From: JAFDXJ01 sp039811225
GTDB lineage: Bacteria > Bacteroidota > Bacteroidia > Chitinophagales > Chitinophagaceae
Reading direction: 5' to 3'
NCBI GenBank assembly: GCA_039811225.1
Contig: JBDHYG010000002.1
Span: forward strand, 124,001 to 188,000
DNA length: 64,000 nt
Position 1 is the stretch's first letter, and every line of letters begins with the position of its first letter. Below, piece after piece: positions 7,907 to 17,295 of this stretch. The notes under the pieces were generated by a model. It made no database searches and was not told the DNA's origin. It saw only the letters and a program-made list of their open reading frames with translations. Made by a program: the position numbers and the translations under genes.

Positions 7907-9253
7907 TCAGCGCAAAACCATTTGCCGGTCTGCATCCAATCGAATGAGAATAAAAATAAGCACGGTAAATGTAAGCAAAGAAGAGCCACCATAACTGATA
8001 AGGGGCAGGGGAATGCCAATGATGGGAAATAAGCCAATGGTCATGCATACATTCACCGTAATATGAAAAAAAAGAATGCTCGCAACACTATATGCATATA
8101 CCCGGCTAAATGTACTACGTTGCCGTTCCGCAATTTTAATAATCCGAAATAATAATAACAGGTATAAAAGTAAAAAAGTCACTGAGCCTACAAATCCAAA
8201 TGCCTCACCCAAAGAGGTAAAAATAAAATCGGTATGTTGCTCCGGCACATATTTCCCTCGTGTTTGTGTTCCTTTTAAAAAACCACTTCCCCAAAATCCG
8301 CCGGAACCAATTGCAATCTTACTTTGGCGCACATTATAATCATCTGGTTTATGTACCGTTTTATCTTTGCTTTCCAGTTTTACGGCGCTTTTATTCTGGC
8401 TGCAATCATAATCTTTTCCCACCATGCTGTAAATACGTTGACTTTGGTAGCATTGAAAAACATTATTGAAAATATAGGGAACTGCAAAACGTTGGATGCC
8501 CACACATGCTGCCCATATAGCAATAATAAAAATCAATAACCCTTTATCTCTTTTTACCTGACGGCGCATAAAATAAACTACCAGGCCGGCAATAACCGTT
8601 AAGATGATCGCCAATAAATTAGGTTCTACAATCAGGGTGGCTACCACTAATGCCCCAAATGAAAAACCGATAACTAAAATAAGCCCCGGGAGTCCTTCCC
8701 GAAACATAACAATGAAAAAACTGAGATAGACCAATGCCAAACCCGTTTCATTTTGCATAATGGCAATTGCAGCCGGTGCAAGAACAAGTGCCGCTGCGAT
8801 GGCCTGGGATCTAGGTCTTGTAAATACAAGGTCCTGTCGGGAAATAAATTTGGCCAGCGCCAAAGCTGTAAAAATCTTACACAATTCCGCTGGTTGTAAA
8901 TTGAATCCGCCACCCAGGGGAAGCCAACTGCGGGAGCCATTAATATTCTTTCCGGCAAATAGTGTTACAATCATTAAAATAATTCCAAAAACATAGAGCA
9001 GGTTGGCAAAAGCAGTATATAATTTACTATCACTTAGCAAAATAAAAACTGCGGCTACAATACAGATACACACAAAAAAAAGTTGCTTGCTATAATTCGT
9101 ATTCCGGGCATAAAAACTTTCCAGCGTGACCGTACCAGGTTTATATTCCACCATGAAAATACACAACACACCAATAGCCACCAGGATGGCATACAAAGCA
9201 ATCATCATCCAATCTACTCCCTTTGATATCGACACATTATTTTCACTCGCCAT
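7907..9253 (-). CDS. rodA: RodA, SEDS-family peptidoglycan glycosyltransferase
   Basis: Polymerises lipid II into glycan strands during lateral wall growth, in complex with PBP2 and under MreB guidance. The 448-residue, multi-TM protein has SEDS signatures: NGSRSWLPLG early, IAIGSGGFWGSGF before the HTDFIF segment, and GIPLPLISYGGSS near the C-terminus. Between the QRIYSM and YNVRQSKIAIGSGG segments lies an extra charged loop of roughly 20 residues carrying one Cys, longer than in E. coli RodA. It starts 6 bases after the PBP2 stop and is the last shape gene in the cluster. Confidence 0.95.
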   Translation of the reverse strand: MASENNVSISKGVDWMMIALYAILVAIGVLCIFMVEYKPGTVTLESFYARNTNYSKQLFFVCICIVAAVFILLSDSKLYTAFANLLYVFGIILMIVTLFAGKNINGSRSWLPLGGGFNLQPAELCKIFTALALAKFISRQDLVFTRPRSQAIAAALVLAPAAIAIMQNETGLALVYLSFFIVMFREGLPGLILVIGFSFGALVVATLIVEPNLLAIILTVIAGLVVYFMRRQVKRDKGLLIFIIAIWAACVGIQRFAVPYIFNNVFQCYQSQRIYSMVGKDYDCSQNKSAVKLESKDKTVHKPDDYNVRQSKIAIGSGGFWGSGFLKGTQTRGKYVPEQHTDFIFTSLGEAFGFVGSVTFLLLYLLLLFRIIKIAERQRSTFSRVYAYSVASILFFHITVNVCMTIGLFPIIGIPLPLISYGGSSLLTFTVLIFILIRLDADRQMVLR

Positions 9254-9259
9254 GTTTGC

Positions 9260-11335
9260 TTATTGCTTTTTGATGTTTTTCTTTTGTGGGTTCAACATTT
9301 GTTGCTTCATGTTTACCGAATCATTATGCAATGGTTCTTTTCGGCCCGGTTCCGCTTCAGGATCAAAAGTCGTTTTTTTATTTTCCAGGTTATTTTGAAA
9401 AGCCGGCATAGTATCCAGGTTCATTTGCCTGGCTAGTTTTTCTTGTTTGATAGAATCCTTCACATAGTACCAATGCTTGATTTCAGCCGGTATTAAATCT
9501 GCTTTGGAAATCCGCTCCACTTCCGGCAAACGGTTGGCGGCAATCGTATCATTCAAATATTTTTCCATCATCAGAGATGCAATGGGAGCGGCCCAGGTTG
9601 CACCATATCCGGCATTTTCCACTACTACGGCAATTGCAATCCGCGGGTTTTGCCGAGGCGCAAAAGCTACAAATATGGAATGGTTTTTTCCATGCGGATT
9701 CTGCGCTGTACCGGTCTTTGCACATATTTCAATGCCGGGTATTTGAACGTTTGTAGCTGTACCAAATTCGGTTACATCCAGCATGCCTTGCTGGACAGCT
9801 GCATACGCAGAATCGGGTATTCTTACCACCGTATGTTTTACTTTGTATTTATTCAGAAAAACCGAATCATCCGGCTGTTGGTTTTCTATACTATCCACAA
9901 AATGCGGAACATAATAGGAACCTTTATTGGCAATGATGGCCATTAAATTAGCCATCTGCAAAGGTGTTACCAGCATCCTATCCTGGCCTATCCCCAATGT
10001 AAGGATATTACAACTATTCCACCGCGCAAAGCCTCCAAAGTCACGATTATACTGTGCTGTATCGGGTACATTCCCTTTATCTTCACTTGGCAGATCAATG
10101 CCTGAGCGCACCCCCAAACCAAAATCATTCATATATTTTTTCCAAACAAGATAACCTTGAGCCGGAGATTTATATTTTGGATTATCTATGACCATCCTAA
10201 AAATCTGGCAGAAATAGGAGTTGCAGGAATTGGCTAATGCCAGGCGCAGGTTGGCCGCATGCCCCGGATCACTATGTGTACATTTTACACCACGGCCGCA
10301 GGCATAGTAACCCCCATAACAGGGATAACCATAAGAAGGAGTAATAAGGCCCTCATCTAATGCAATCAATGCGCCCATCGGTTTAAAAGTGGAACCGGGT
10401 GGATACTGACCTTTAATAGCCCGGTTTAATAAAGGGCGGGCGGTATCTAAAATTAGTTTTCCAAAATTACTTCTCCTTGCTGCACCGGATAGAACATTCG
10501 GGTCATACGTAGGACTTGTGGCCATCGCCAGGATACCACCGGTTTTTGGATCCAACGCAACCACACTACCAATTTTATTGCTAAATAATTTTTCTGCTAA
10601 CTGTTGCAGTTCTACATCCATACTGGTATACAGGTTTCTACCCGCCACCGCCAATGTATCATAACGTCCATTCTCATAAGAACCTTGCAGGCGGCTACGA
10701 TTGTCCCTTATGAAATATTGAATACCCCGCTGGCCCATTAATACCTTTTCATAACTACGTTCCAGGCCGGTCATACCGGCATAATCTCCGGCTTCATAAC
10801 CTTCACCATCATGCCTGCGCAGGAAACCGGAATCCACTTCACCCAGGTAACCCAGGACACTGGCAGCCACATGATAAGGATAGGTACGAATCGGCCTTTC
10901 CGTTAAAATAAAACCGGGAAATTTATACATGTTTTCATTGAGGCGTGCATACACTTCGGGGCTCACTAAGGGTACAAATACACTGGGCTTATAGTAACTG
11001 TTTTTGATAATGGCATTTAATAATTTTTTCCGGTATTCGGCGGTATCTATACCCAGGATCGAACAAAGAAGATTGGTGTCCAGGCCTTTAGTTTCCGCAG
11101 GGGTAACGATGAGGTCATACATGATGGTGTTTTCCAGTATGGCTTTATGTTTCCTGTCATAAATAATACCCCGATTGGGATAAATCACTTTCCGGTAACG
11201 GGCATTATTCTCCGCCATGATTTTGAAATCAGAAGAGAACAACTGCAGGTGCATCAGTTGGGCAATGATGATGATAAATACACCCAAAAAAATGATTTGA
11301 ATAATCCTGCTGCGTGACTGATTATAAACCGGCAT
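9260..11335 (-). CDS. mrdA: Penicillin-binding protein 2, elongation transpeptidase
   Basis: Class B PBP that cross-links new peptidoglycan with RodA. It has one N-terminal TM (about residues 10-30), then the pedestal/dimerisation domain with the GRIYDR-like segment (here RGIIYDRKHK). The transpeptidase domain shows SxxK as GSTFKP near residue 316, SxN as SCN in ANSCNSYF, and KTGT near 541. All catalytic motifs are intact. At 691 residues it is longer than typical E. coli PBP2, with a charged C-terminal tail of roughly 80 residues (rich in Lys, Glu, Asn) of unknown role. It sits between mreD and rodA. Confidence 0.95.
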   Translation of the reverse strand: MPVYNQSRSRIIQIIFLGVFIIIIAQLMHLQLFSSDFKIMAENNARYRKVIYPNRGIIYDRKHKAILENTIMYDLIVTPAETKGLDTNLLCSILGIDTAEYRKKLLNAIIKNSYYKPSVFVPLVSPEVYARLNENMYKFPGFILTERPIRTYPYHVAASVLGYLGEVDSGFLRRHDGEGYEAGDYAGMTGLERSYEKVLMGQRGIQYFIRDNRSRLQGSYENGRYDTLAVAGRNLYTSMDVELQQLAEKLFSNKIGSVVALDPKTGGILAMATSPTYDPNVLSGAARRSNFGKLILDTARPLLNRAIKGQYPPGSTFKPMGALIALDEGLITPSYGYPCYGGYYACGRGVKCTHSDPGHAANLRLALANSCNSYFCQIFRMVIDNPKYKSPAQGYLVWKKYMNDFGLGVRSGIDLPSEDKGNVPDTAQYNRDFGGFARWNSCNILTLGIGQDRMLVTPLQMANLMAIIANKGSYYVPHFVDSIENQQPDDSVFLNKYKVKHTVVRIPDSAYAAVQQGMLDVTEFGTATNVQIPGIEICAKTGTAQNPHGKNHSIFVAFAPRQNPRIAIAVVVENAGYGATWAAPIASLMMEKYLNDTIAANRLPEVERISKADLIPAEIKHWYYVKDSIKQEKLARQMNLDTMPAFQNNLENKKTTFDPEAEPGRKEPLHNDSVNMKQQMLNPQKKNIKKQ

Positions 11336-11435
11336 GAAAAGATTTTATTAAAATGTTTGACTATACAAAAGTCATGATTGTACTTTAATAAAACGTAATT
11401 ATAAAATTATTTTTCTAAAATAAATCGTAAATCAA

Positions 11436-11969
11436 TCAGGCTGTATTTGTTTTGAATTTTGCCTTGCGATAAAACAGCAATTCTGTAATGAGGATAAGTA
11501 CCAGGCTAAGTGCTGTACTTAAGGCGACTTTTGAAATAAAGAAAAGGAAATCGCCAAATTGCAACCACTCTATGAGTACCAGGTATGCATGATGGACAAA
11601 TGTAAGTATGAGAATATACACACTGTATGGCGTAAAGCCCATGCTTCGGATACTAGGCTCCACATAACTTGTCCCGGCTATTTCACGGGGTAGCAGAATA
11701 TTTAAAATAAACGGGCGTAAATATGCAATTAATACACAGGGCGCCGCATGCAAACCAGGGGTGCCGCTGAAATAATCCATGCACAATCCAAATACAAAGG
11801 CTACCAGCAATAATGCAGGCCGGGAAATATTGAACGGTAGCCAGAGGATAAATAAAAAATAGATTATCGGTTTCAGGTATTCCTGTATAGGAGGAATTTT
11901 ATCCAGGATATATGCCTGTACCAGGATAAAAACAATGAAACGAATAATATTTTTTAAAACTGTACTCAT
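11436..11969 (-). CDS. mreD: MreD, rod shape-determining membrane protein
   Basis: 177 residues with five to six hydrophobic helices and few conserved residues, as usual for MreD. Identification rests on length, topology and location: its ATG overlaps the mreC stop in an ATGA junction (11966-11969), and PBP2 follows 100 bases on. A GLCMDYFSGTPGLHA segment fits the conserved D-x-x-x-G-x-x-(G/P) pattern of the family. It is an inner-membrane partner of MreC in the elongasome. Confidence 0.88.
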   Translation of the reverse strand: MSTVLKNIIRFIVFILVQAYILDKIPPIQEYLKPIIYFLFILWLPFNISRPALLLVAFVFGLCMDYFSGTPGLHAAPCVLIAYLRPFILNILLPREIAGTSYVEPSIRSMGFTPYSVYILILTFVHHAYLVLIEWLQFGDFLFFISKVALSTALSLVLILITELLFYRKAKFKTNTA

Positions 11970-12817
11970 GGATTAATTACCGGTTTCGCCTCCAATTGCT
12001 TTTGTTCCGTCCACATGGTATTTTCTATTAAATAAGCAAATTGCAATGTATAAAAATTGGTTGCCAGTTTTATTTTTAAATCATAAAAACCGGTAGTCGG
12101 GTCAATCGTATTACCACTTACAGTCCCAACTAAAATACCCTGGGGAAAATTTCCGGAAAGGTTACTGGTAATGACAGTATCACCCATCTTTACCTTGGCC
12201 GATTTTGGGATGCCGTTTAATTCAGCTATAGCCGGGTTACTGCCATCCCATTCTATAATTCCGGTATAATTAGAATGCAATAACATCGCACTTACTTTAC
12301 TATAATGATTTAATATACTCATGACCACACAATAATTATCACTTACAGAAACCACCCGGCCAACAATACCATCGGGACCACATACGGCCATATTGGTATT
12401 CACACCTTGTTTGGCTCCACGAAAAAGTGTGATATAATTATTTTGTTGGTTGACAGAATTATTCACCACTTTAGCCGGTAAAAAATTAAACTTCCGGATC
12501 CTGCCCAGTGTATCCCTGATTAATGAATCCAGCCGGGCAGTTTTGGTAGTATCCGGTGCGTCCCATTTTTCCGTAATGATGTTGCGCAACCGGCTATTTT
12601 CCATAGCCAGTGCTTCATTCGTTTTCTTCAAGCGAAAATAATATTCCACATCATTATACTGCTGGCTCACCCAGCCGGTAACTTCGTTGGAAGCGGTGGA
12701 AAATAAAGCCTGATGGGTTTTATTATAGGTGGCTAAAATGGAAATGGAAATTACCTGCAATAACAGGAATAGAAAGAAAACAAAGAATTTTTTTATGAAA
12801 AGAAAAATGTTCCGCAT
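11966..12817 (-). CDS. mreC: MreC, rod shape-determining periplasmic scaffold
   Basis: 283 residues with one N-terminal TM (about 8-28), then a coiled-coil region (FRLKKTNEALAMENSRLRNII) and a beta-rich C-terminal domain with the family's GVV/GRV-like segment (GPDGIVGRVVSV) and a GDTVITSNLSGNFPQGILVGTV segment that is highly typical of MreC. It links MreB inside to PBP2 outside and activates PBP2. It follows mreB by 68 bases and overlaps mreD by 4 bases. Confidence 0.95.
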   Translation of the reverse strand: MRNIFLFIKKFFVFFLFLLLQVISISILATYNKTHQALFSTASNEVTGWVSQQYNDVEYYFRLKKTNEALAMENSRLRNIITEKWDAPDTTKTARLDSLIRDTLGRIRKFNFLPAKVVNNSVNQQNNYITLFRGAKQGVNTNMAVCGPDGIVGRVVSVSDNYCVVMSILNHYSKVSAMLLHSNYTGIIEWDGSNPAIAELNGIPKSAKVKMGDTVITSNLSGNFPQGILVGTVSGNTIDPTTGFYDLKIKLATNFYTLQFAYLIENTMWTEQKQLEAKPVINP

Positions 12818-12885
12818 AAAAAAGTAAAATCAAATCCCTGTTTGAAATGTGTATCCGGCCCCCAAGGCCTTCCTGAAAAACTTCT

Positions 12886-13911
12886 TTACCGCATCACAAA
12901 TGGATAGCGTTGATAATTTTTCAATGCCATACCAGTACCTCTCACGACACTTTTCAGGGGATCATCTGCGATATGAACGGGCAACTTGATTTTCTGGCTT
13001 AAGCGTTTATCCAAACCGCGTAATAAGGCGCCACCGCCGGTGATATAAATTCCGCGCCGGTAAATATCTCCTGCCAATTCCGGTGGGGTTGTTTCCAGGG
13101 CTTTCAGTATAGCTTCTTCAATCTTAAAAATGGATTTATCCAGGGCTTCTGCAATTTCCTGGTAACTTACCATAATCTGTTTAGGAATCCCGGTTACCAG
13201 ATCCCGGCCATTTACCGGTAAATCTTCCGGTGCATCTTCCAGATCTTTAATAGCCGCTCCAATCTGTATCTTGATTTGTTCTGCCGTCCGTTCCCCGATC
13301 AGTAAACTATGGTACCTGCGCAGGGCTTCCATAATATCCGCCGTAAACTCATCACCTGCAATACGTATAGACTGATCGCAAACTATACCAGCTAATGCAA
13401 TCACGGTGATACCGGTAGTACCACCACCTATATCAATAATCATATTACCTACCGGCTCTTCTACGTCAATACCTATACCAATTGCAGCTGCCATGGGTTC
13501 ATGCAATAAATATACTTCCTTAGCCCCTGCCTGTTCTGCACTGTCACGCACCGCACGTTTCTCCACTTCCGTGATGCTGGAAGGGATACATATCATCATG
13601 CGCCAGGTGGGTGGAAAAAGTTGTTTCTTGGGATAAATCATTTTGATCATCTCCCGTATCATTAATTCAGCAGCATTAAAATCAGCGATTACACCATCTT
13701 TCAAGGGTCGCACGGTACGGATACTCTCATGTGTCTTTTCATGCATGAGTAATGCCCGTTTACCTACCGCTATTACTTCCTTTGGATTATTCCGGTTCAA
13801 GGCAACGATAGAAGGTTCATTAACTACGATTTCATCATTATGTATGATCAGGGTATTGGCAGTACCCAGGTCCATTGCTATTTCCTGTGTAAAAAAATTA
13901 AATATGCCCAT
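12886..13911 (-). CDS. mreB: MreB, actin-like shape protein
   Basis: 341 residues, the normal MreB length. Actin-fold motifs are in place: DLGTANTLI (phosphate 1) at the N-terminus, IDIGGGTTGITVIAL (phosphate 2), and the adenosine motif ITGGGALLRGLD near the C-terminus. A short hydrophobic N-terminus (GIFNFFTQEIAMDLG) suits membrane binding. It directs the elongasome (MreC, MreD, PBP2, RodA) encoded just downstream in the same order as in many bacteria, so it is probably first in that operon; 165 bases without a gene separate it from purD. Confidence 0.97.
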   Translation of the reverse strand: MGIFNFFTQEIAMDLGTANTLIIHNDEIVVNEPSIVALNRNNPKEVIAVGKRALLMHEKTHESIRTVRPLKDGVIADFNAAELMIREMIKMIYPKKQLFPPTWRMMICIPSSITEVEKRAVRDSAEQAGAKEVYLLHEPMAAAIGIGIDVEEPVGNMIIDIGGGTTGITVIALAGIVCDQSIRIAGDEFTADIMEALRRYHSLLIGERTAEQIKIQIGAAIKDLEDAPEDLPVNGRDLVTGIPKQIMVSYQEIAEALDKSIFKIEEAILKALETTPPELAGDIYRRGIYITGGGALLRGLDKRLSQKIKLPVHIADDPLKSVVRGTGMALKNYQRYPFVMR

Positions 13912-14076
13912 TAGTATTGAAATTCCTTATGTATAAATGAATGCCCGCAAAGTTGTATGAAATAATTGGAAATAACAAAGCCCATATAGGCTGTTTTTAG
14001 GTTTGGCCAAGTATTAACAACCCCGCCTGCATTACGGAACGGCTGATGATTTATTGTGCCATATCGGTAACAATTT

Positions 14077-15360
14077 TTATAAAAATTCAAAACCAATATC
14101 TTTTCTATAATACATTCCTTCAAATTCGATTTTCTTCAACACGTTGCCGGATCTTGACACGGCCTCCCGAATGTTGCTTCCATAGGCCGAAACAGCCAAT
14201 ACCCGCCCCCCATTAGTTACCACTGTTTCCGCATCTTTCTGTAATGTACCGGCATGAAAAATAACCACATTTTCACCAGCTGCTTCCGACAAATTCCGAA
14301 TTGGTTTATTTTTTTCATAAGCACCCGGATAACCCCCACTAACTGCCATTATTGTAGCACAAGACCGATCATCTATTACTATGGATACCTCATTCAATTT
14401 CCCTTCCTGCAAAGCCATAAACAATGCAACCAGGTCATTTTGCAACCGGGGCATGACTACTTCCGTTTCCGGATCGCCCATTCGACAATTATATTCAATG
14501 ACATATGGTTCTCCGGCAACATGGATCAAGCCAAAAAAGATAAATCCCTTATAGATAATGCCTTCCGACTGCAGGCCCTGAATGGTTGGTTGTATAATAC
14601 GGCTTTCCACTTTCTCCCGGAAAGCTGTATCCATAAAGGGTACCGGGGATACACAGCCCATGCCACCGGTATTGGCACCGGTATTGTTTTCCCCAATCTG
14701 TTTATAGTCTTTCGCATGGCCGATAATCTTATACTCTTTCCCGTCTGTGAGGACAAAAACAGAGACCTCTGTTCCTGCTAAAAATTGTTCTACAACCACT
14801 TTTTCAGAAGCAGCGCCAAATTGTTTATGCCGGATCATTTCCGTAAAAACATTTTTTGCTTCCGCAATACTTTGGCAAATGATCACTCCTTTTCCCGCAG
14901 CAAGGCCATCTGCTTTTAAAACTATTGGCAAAGAATGTTGGGAAATGTATGCCATTCCTTCCTCAAAAGTTGCCTCGTCAAATGCGGCATAAGTTGCCGT
15001 AGGAATATGGTACCGCTGCATAAAACTTTTAGAATAAGCTTTGCTCCCTTCAAGTTGGGCACCTTTGGCAGAGGGGCCAATTAAATTTATATGTTGCAGC
15101 GCTTCATCCGCAGCAAAAAAATCATATATCCCTTTCACCAGTGGTTCTTCCGGCCCCACTACTACTAAACCCACCGCTTCCTGTAAACAAAAAGTTTTTA
15201 TTGCTTCAAAATCATTTATCCCTAATGCCACATTTACCCCGCAGCTTGCCGTGCCGGCATTCCCTGGTGCAATAAACAGCCGGTCACAATATTCACTTTG
15301 CTTCATTTTCCAGGCAAAAGCATGTTCCCTCCCCCCACTTCCCAGGATCAGTATATTCAT
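14077..15360 (-). CDS. purD: Phosphoribosylamine-glycine ligase (GARS)
   Basis: Second step of purine synthesis: joins glycine to 5-phosphoribosylamine with ATP. The 427-residue ATP-grasp enzyme shows the N-terminal MNILILGSGGREHAFAWK signature, the VVVGPEEPLVKGIYD motif, the ADGLAAGKGVI ATP-binding loop and the GFIFFGLIHVAGEPYVIEYNCRMGDPE metal/ATP segment. Length is normal. It stands upstream of mreB on the same strand, divergent from the POT transporter. Another purine gene, purF, is elsewhere in the window. Confidence 0.96.
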   Translation of the reverse strand: MNILILGSGGREHAFAWKMKQSEYCDRLFIAPGNAGTASCGVNVALGINDFEAIKTFCLQEAVGLVVVGPEEPLVKGIYDFFAADEALQHINLIGPSAKGAQLEGSKAYSKSFMQRYHIPTATYAAFDEATFEEGMAYISQHSLPIVLKADGLAAGKGVIICQSIAEAKNVFTEMIRHKQFGAASEKVVVEQFLAGTEVSVFVLTDGKEYKIIGHAKDYKQIGENNTGANTGGMGCVSPVPFMDTAFREKVESRIIQPTIQGLQSEGIIYKGFIFFGLIHVAGEPYVIEYNCRMGDPETEVVMPRLQNDLVALFMALQEGKLNEVSIVIDDRSCATIMAVSGGYPGAYEKNKPIRNLSEAAGENVVIFHAGTLQKDAETVVTNGGRVLAVSAYGSNIREAVSRSGNVLKKIEFEGMYYRKDIGFEFL

Positions 15361-15412
15361 AAATGCTATTTTTAAAAAAAAACGAATGTAACTTCCTTTG
15401 AGAAAATAAGTC

Positions 15413-15442
15413 TTGCTTTTGAAAAAAATATTCCTATTTTGG
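15413..15442 (+). promoter_or_regulatory. Candidate Bacteroidota promoter for the POT transporter gene
   Basis: TTG at 15413-15415, a 19-base spacer, then TATTTTGG at 15435-15442, a near match to the Bacteroidota -33 TTG / -7 TAnnTTTG pattern with the expected spacing. A transcript would begin about 30 bases before the ATG at 15481. This is assigned by eye only. Confidence 0.4.
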
Positions 15443-15480
15443 GACGCCTAAATTTTTAATTAAATAGAAAAAAACGTTTT

Positions 15481-17220
15481 ATGTCCGAAGCAACCCACAA
15501 AACCGGCAAACACCCGAAGGCATTATATGTCTTATTTCTTACAGAAATGTGGGAAAGGTTTGCCTATTATTTAATGGTCGGTATTCTTTTATTATATCTC
15601 ATCGATAATCAAACGGGTGGGAAAGGTATGTCACAAAAGATGGGGGCAGATGTTGTGGGCAGTTTTATTGCATTGGTTTACCTTACACCTTTCATCGGTG
15701 GCTTAATCGCCGATCGGTATCTCGGGTATATAAAATCTATTTTTATCGGTGGCTCACTCATGGCATTGGGTTATTTTGGCCTATCCCTTCCGGGCAATAC
15801 AGCTTTATATATATCCCTGCTACTTATTATAGTGGGCAATGGCTTTTTTAAACCGAACATATCCACTCTTTTGGGTAACATCTATAACCGGGAAGACTTG
15901 AAACCACTGAAAGATAATGCCTATAACATCTTTTATATGGGAATCAATATCGGCGCTCTGGTTTGCAATTTTGTGGCTGCTTATTTACGGAACCAATATG
16001 GATGGGGATATGCATTTGCCGCAGCCGGAGTGGGCCTGGTGATTGGCCTTTTTGTCCTTGGCTCTTCCCTGAAACATGTAAAAGAAGGTGAAGTGAAAAA
16101 AGAAATCCATGAAGAAGATATGCCTATCGGGAAAATCTTCAGTTATGTATTTTTACCCGCAATTATTGCCGCTATTATTGGCTGGATCCTGCCTTTAAAA
16201 TTATTTGGAACAACTATTATGGGCAGCCAATCCAATGATGCTTTTATCTTTGCCTGCTTACCTATCATTGCTTTTTATGTTTCCTTATATGTAAAGGCAA
16301 AAGGCCAGGATAAAAAAGGAATCGGCTCCCTGCTGTTTATCTTTGCCATCTCCATTATATTCTGGACCATCTATAATCAAAACTCTACCGGTCTTACGTT
16401 ATGGGCACAGAAACATACGGATAGAACAGTTTCACCTACTATGGAAAAAGTGGCCGGGAGTATTGGTTTCCTGCAATCGGTGAGTACCGAACCAAGATGG
16501 GTAGATTCGGTAGATCAATATTTCGTTACCGTGAAAGACAATGCACCTATTGCGGAAAGTATGGGTGAAGGCCGTGTAAAATTGACCGATGGAGTGATTG
16601 TTGACAGCGCTTCACGTAATATACAAAAAATGGGCCCCGACCCTTATTTTGATAATGTGCCCAAAGATCAATGGCCGGCAGCTGGAAGTGAAAAACTGGC
16701 GAATACGGAACTGTTTCAATCCATTAATCCCTTATTTATTGTTTTGCTAACCCTGGTATTGGTACCGTTTTTTGACTACCTGCGCAAACGAAACAAAGAA
16801 CCATCGACCGCCACAAAATTTGGTATGGCCTTATTTATTTCAGGCCTTTCTTCACTGGTAATGGTATTCGCTATTTTATCTGTTCCATCTGTGTATTTGG
16901 ATAAAACATCACCTTACTGGTTATGGGGTACATATTTTGTTTTTACGGTTAGTGAAATCCTGCTCAGCCCGATCGGCCTGTCATTTGTATCCAAACTGGC
17001 TCCCTCCCGCATTACCGCTTTGATGATGGGTGGCTGGTTTTTATCCACATCCATCGGGGGTAAAATCGCCGGAGTTATGACAAGCTTCTGGGATGATTTT
17101 ACCGATAAAAAAATGTTTTTCCTGATACTGGTAGTGGCAGCCTTTATAGGCGGTATCCTGATTTTCTCCCGGTTAAAATCATTGAATAGAATCGTTAAGG
17201 AAAAGACCGGATCGGCTTAA
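15481..17220 (+). CDS. POT-family proton-dependent oligopeptide transporter
   Basis: Imports di- and tripeptides with protons. The 579-residue, multi-TM protein has the family's proton-coupling ExxERFxYY motif as EMWERFAYY in TM1 and the PTR2 signature GFFKPNISTLLGNIY. An extra hydrophilic stretch of about 70 residues (around 320-390) interrupts the second half before TM segments resume at NPLFIVLLTLVLVPFFD. This is longer than the usual DtpA loop. The ATG at 15481 gives a short cytosolic N-terminus. It is followed by an OPT transporter on the same strand, suggesting joint use in peptide uptake. Confidence 0.93.
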   Translation: MSEATHKTGKHPKALYVLFLTEMWERFAYYLMVGILLLYLIDNQTGGKGMSQKMGADVVGSFIALVYLTPFIGGLIADRYLGYIKSIFIGGSLMALGYFGLSLPGNTALYISLLLIIVGNGFFKPNISTLLGNIYNREDLKPLKDNAYNIFYMGINIGALVCNFVAAYLRNQYGWGYAFAAAGVGLVIGLFVLGSSLKHVKEGEVKKEIHEEDMPIGKIFSYVFLPAIIAAIIGWILPLKLFGTTIMGSQSNDAFIFACLPIIAFYVSLYVKAKGQDKKGIGSLLFIFAISIIFWTIYNQNSTGLTLWAQKHTDRTVSPTMEKVAGSIGFLQSVSTEPRWVDSVDQYFVTVKDNAPIAESMGEGRVKLTDGVIVDSASRNIQKMGPDPYFDNVPKDQWPAAGSEKLANTELFQSINPLFIVLLTLVLVPFFDYLRKRNKEPSTATKFGMALFISGLSSLVMVFAILSVPSVYLDKTSPYWLWGTYFVFTVSEILLSPIGLSFVSKLAPSRITALMMGGWFLSTSIGGKIAGVMTSFWDDFTDKKMFFLILVVAAFIGGILIFSRLKSLNRIVKEKTGSA

Positions 17221-17295
17221 TGGTAAACCAAACCATTAAATCCATCAGGTTCTGCTCAATATATCATTTGAGTTGTAAATAAAATTGTGCATCCT

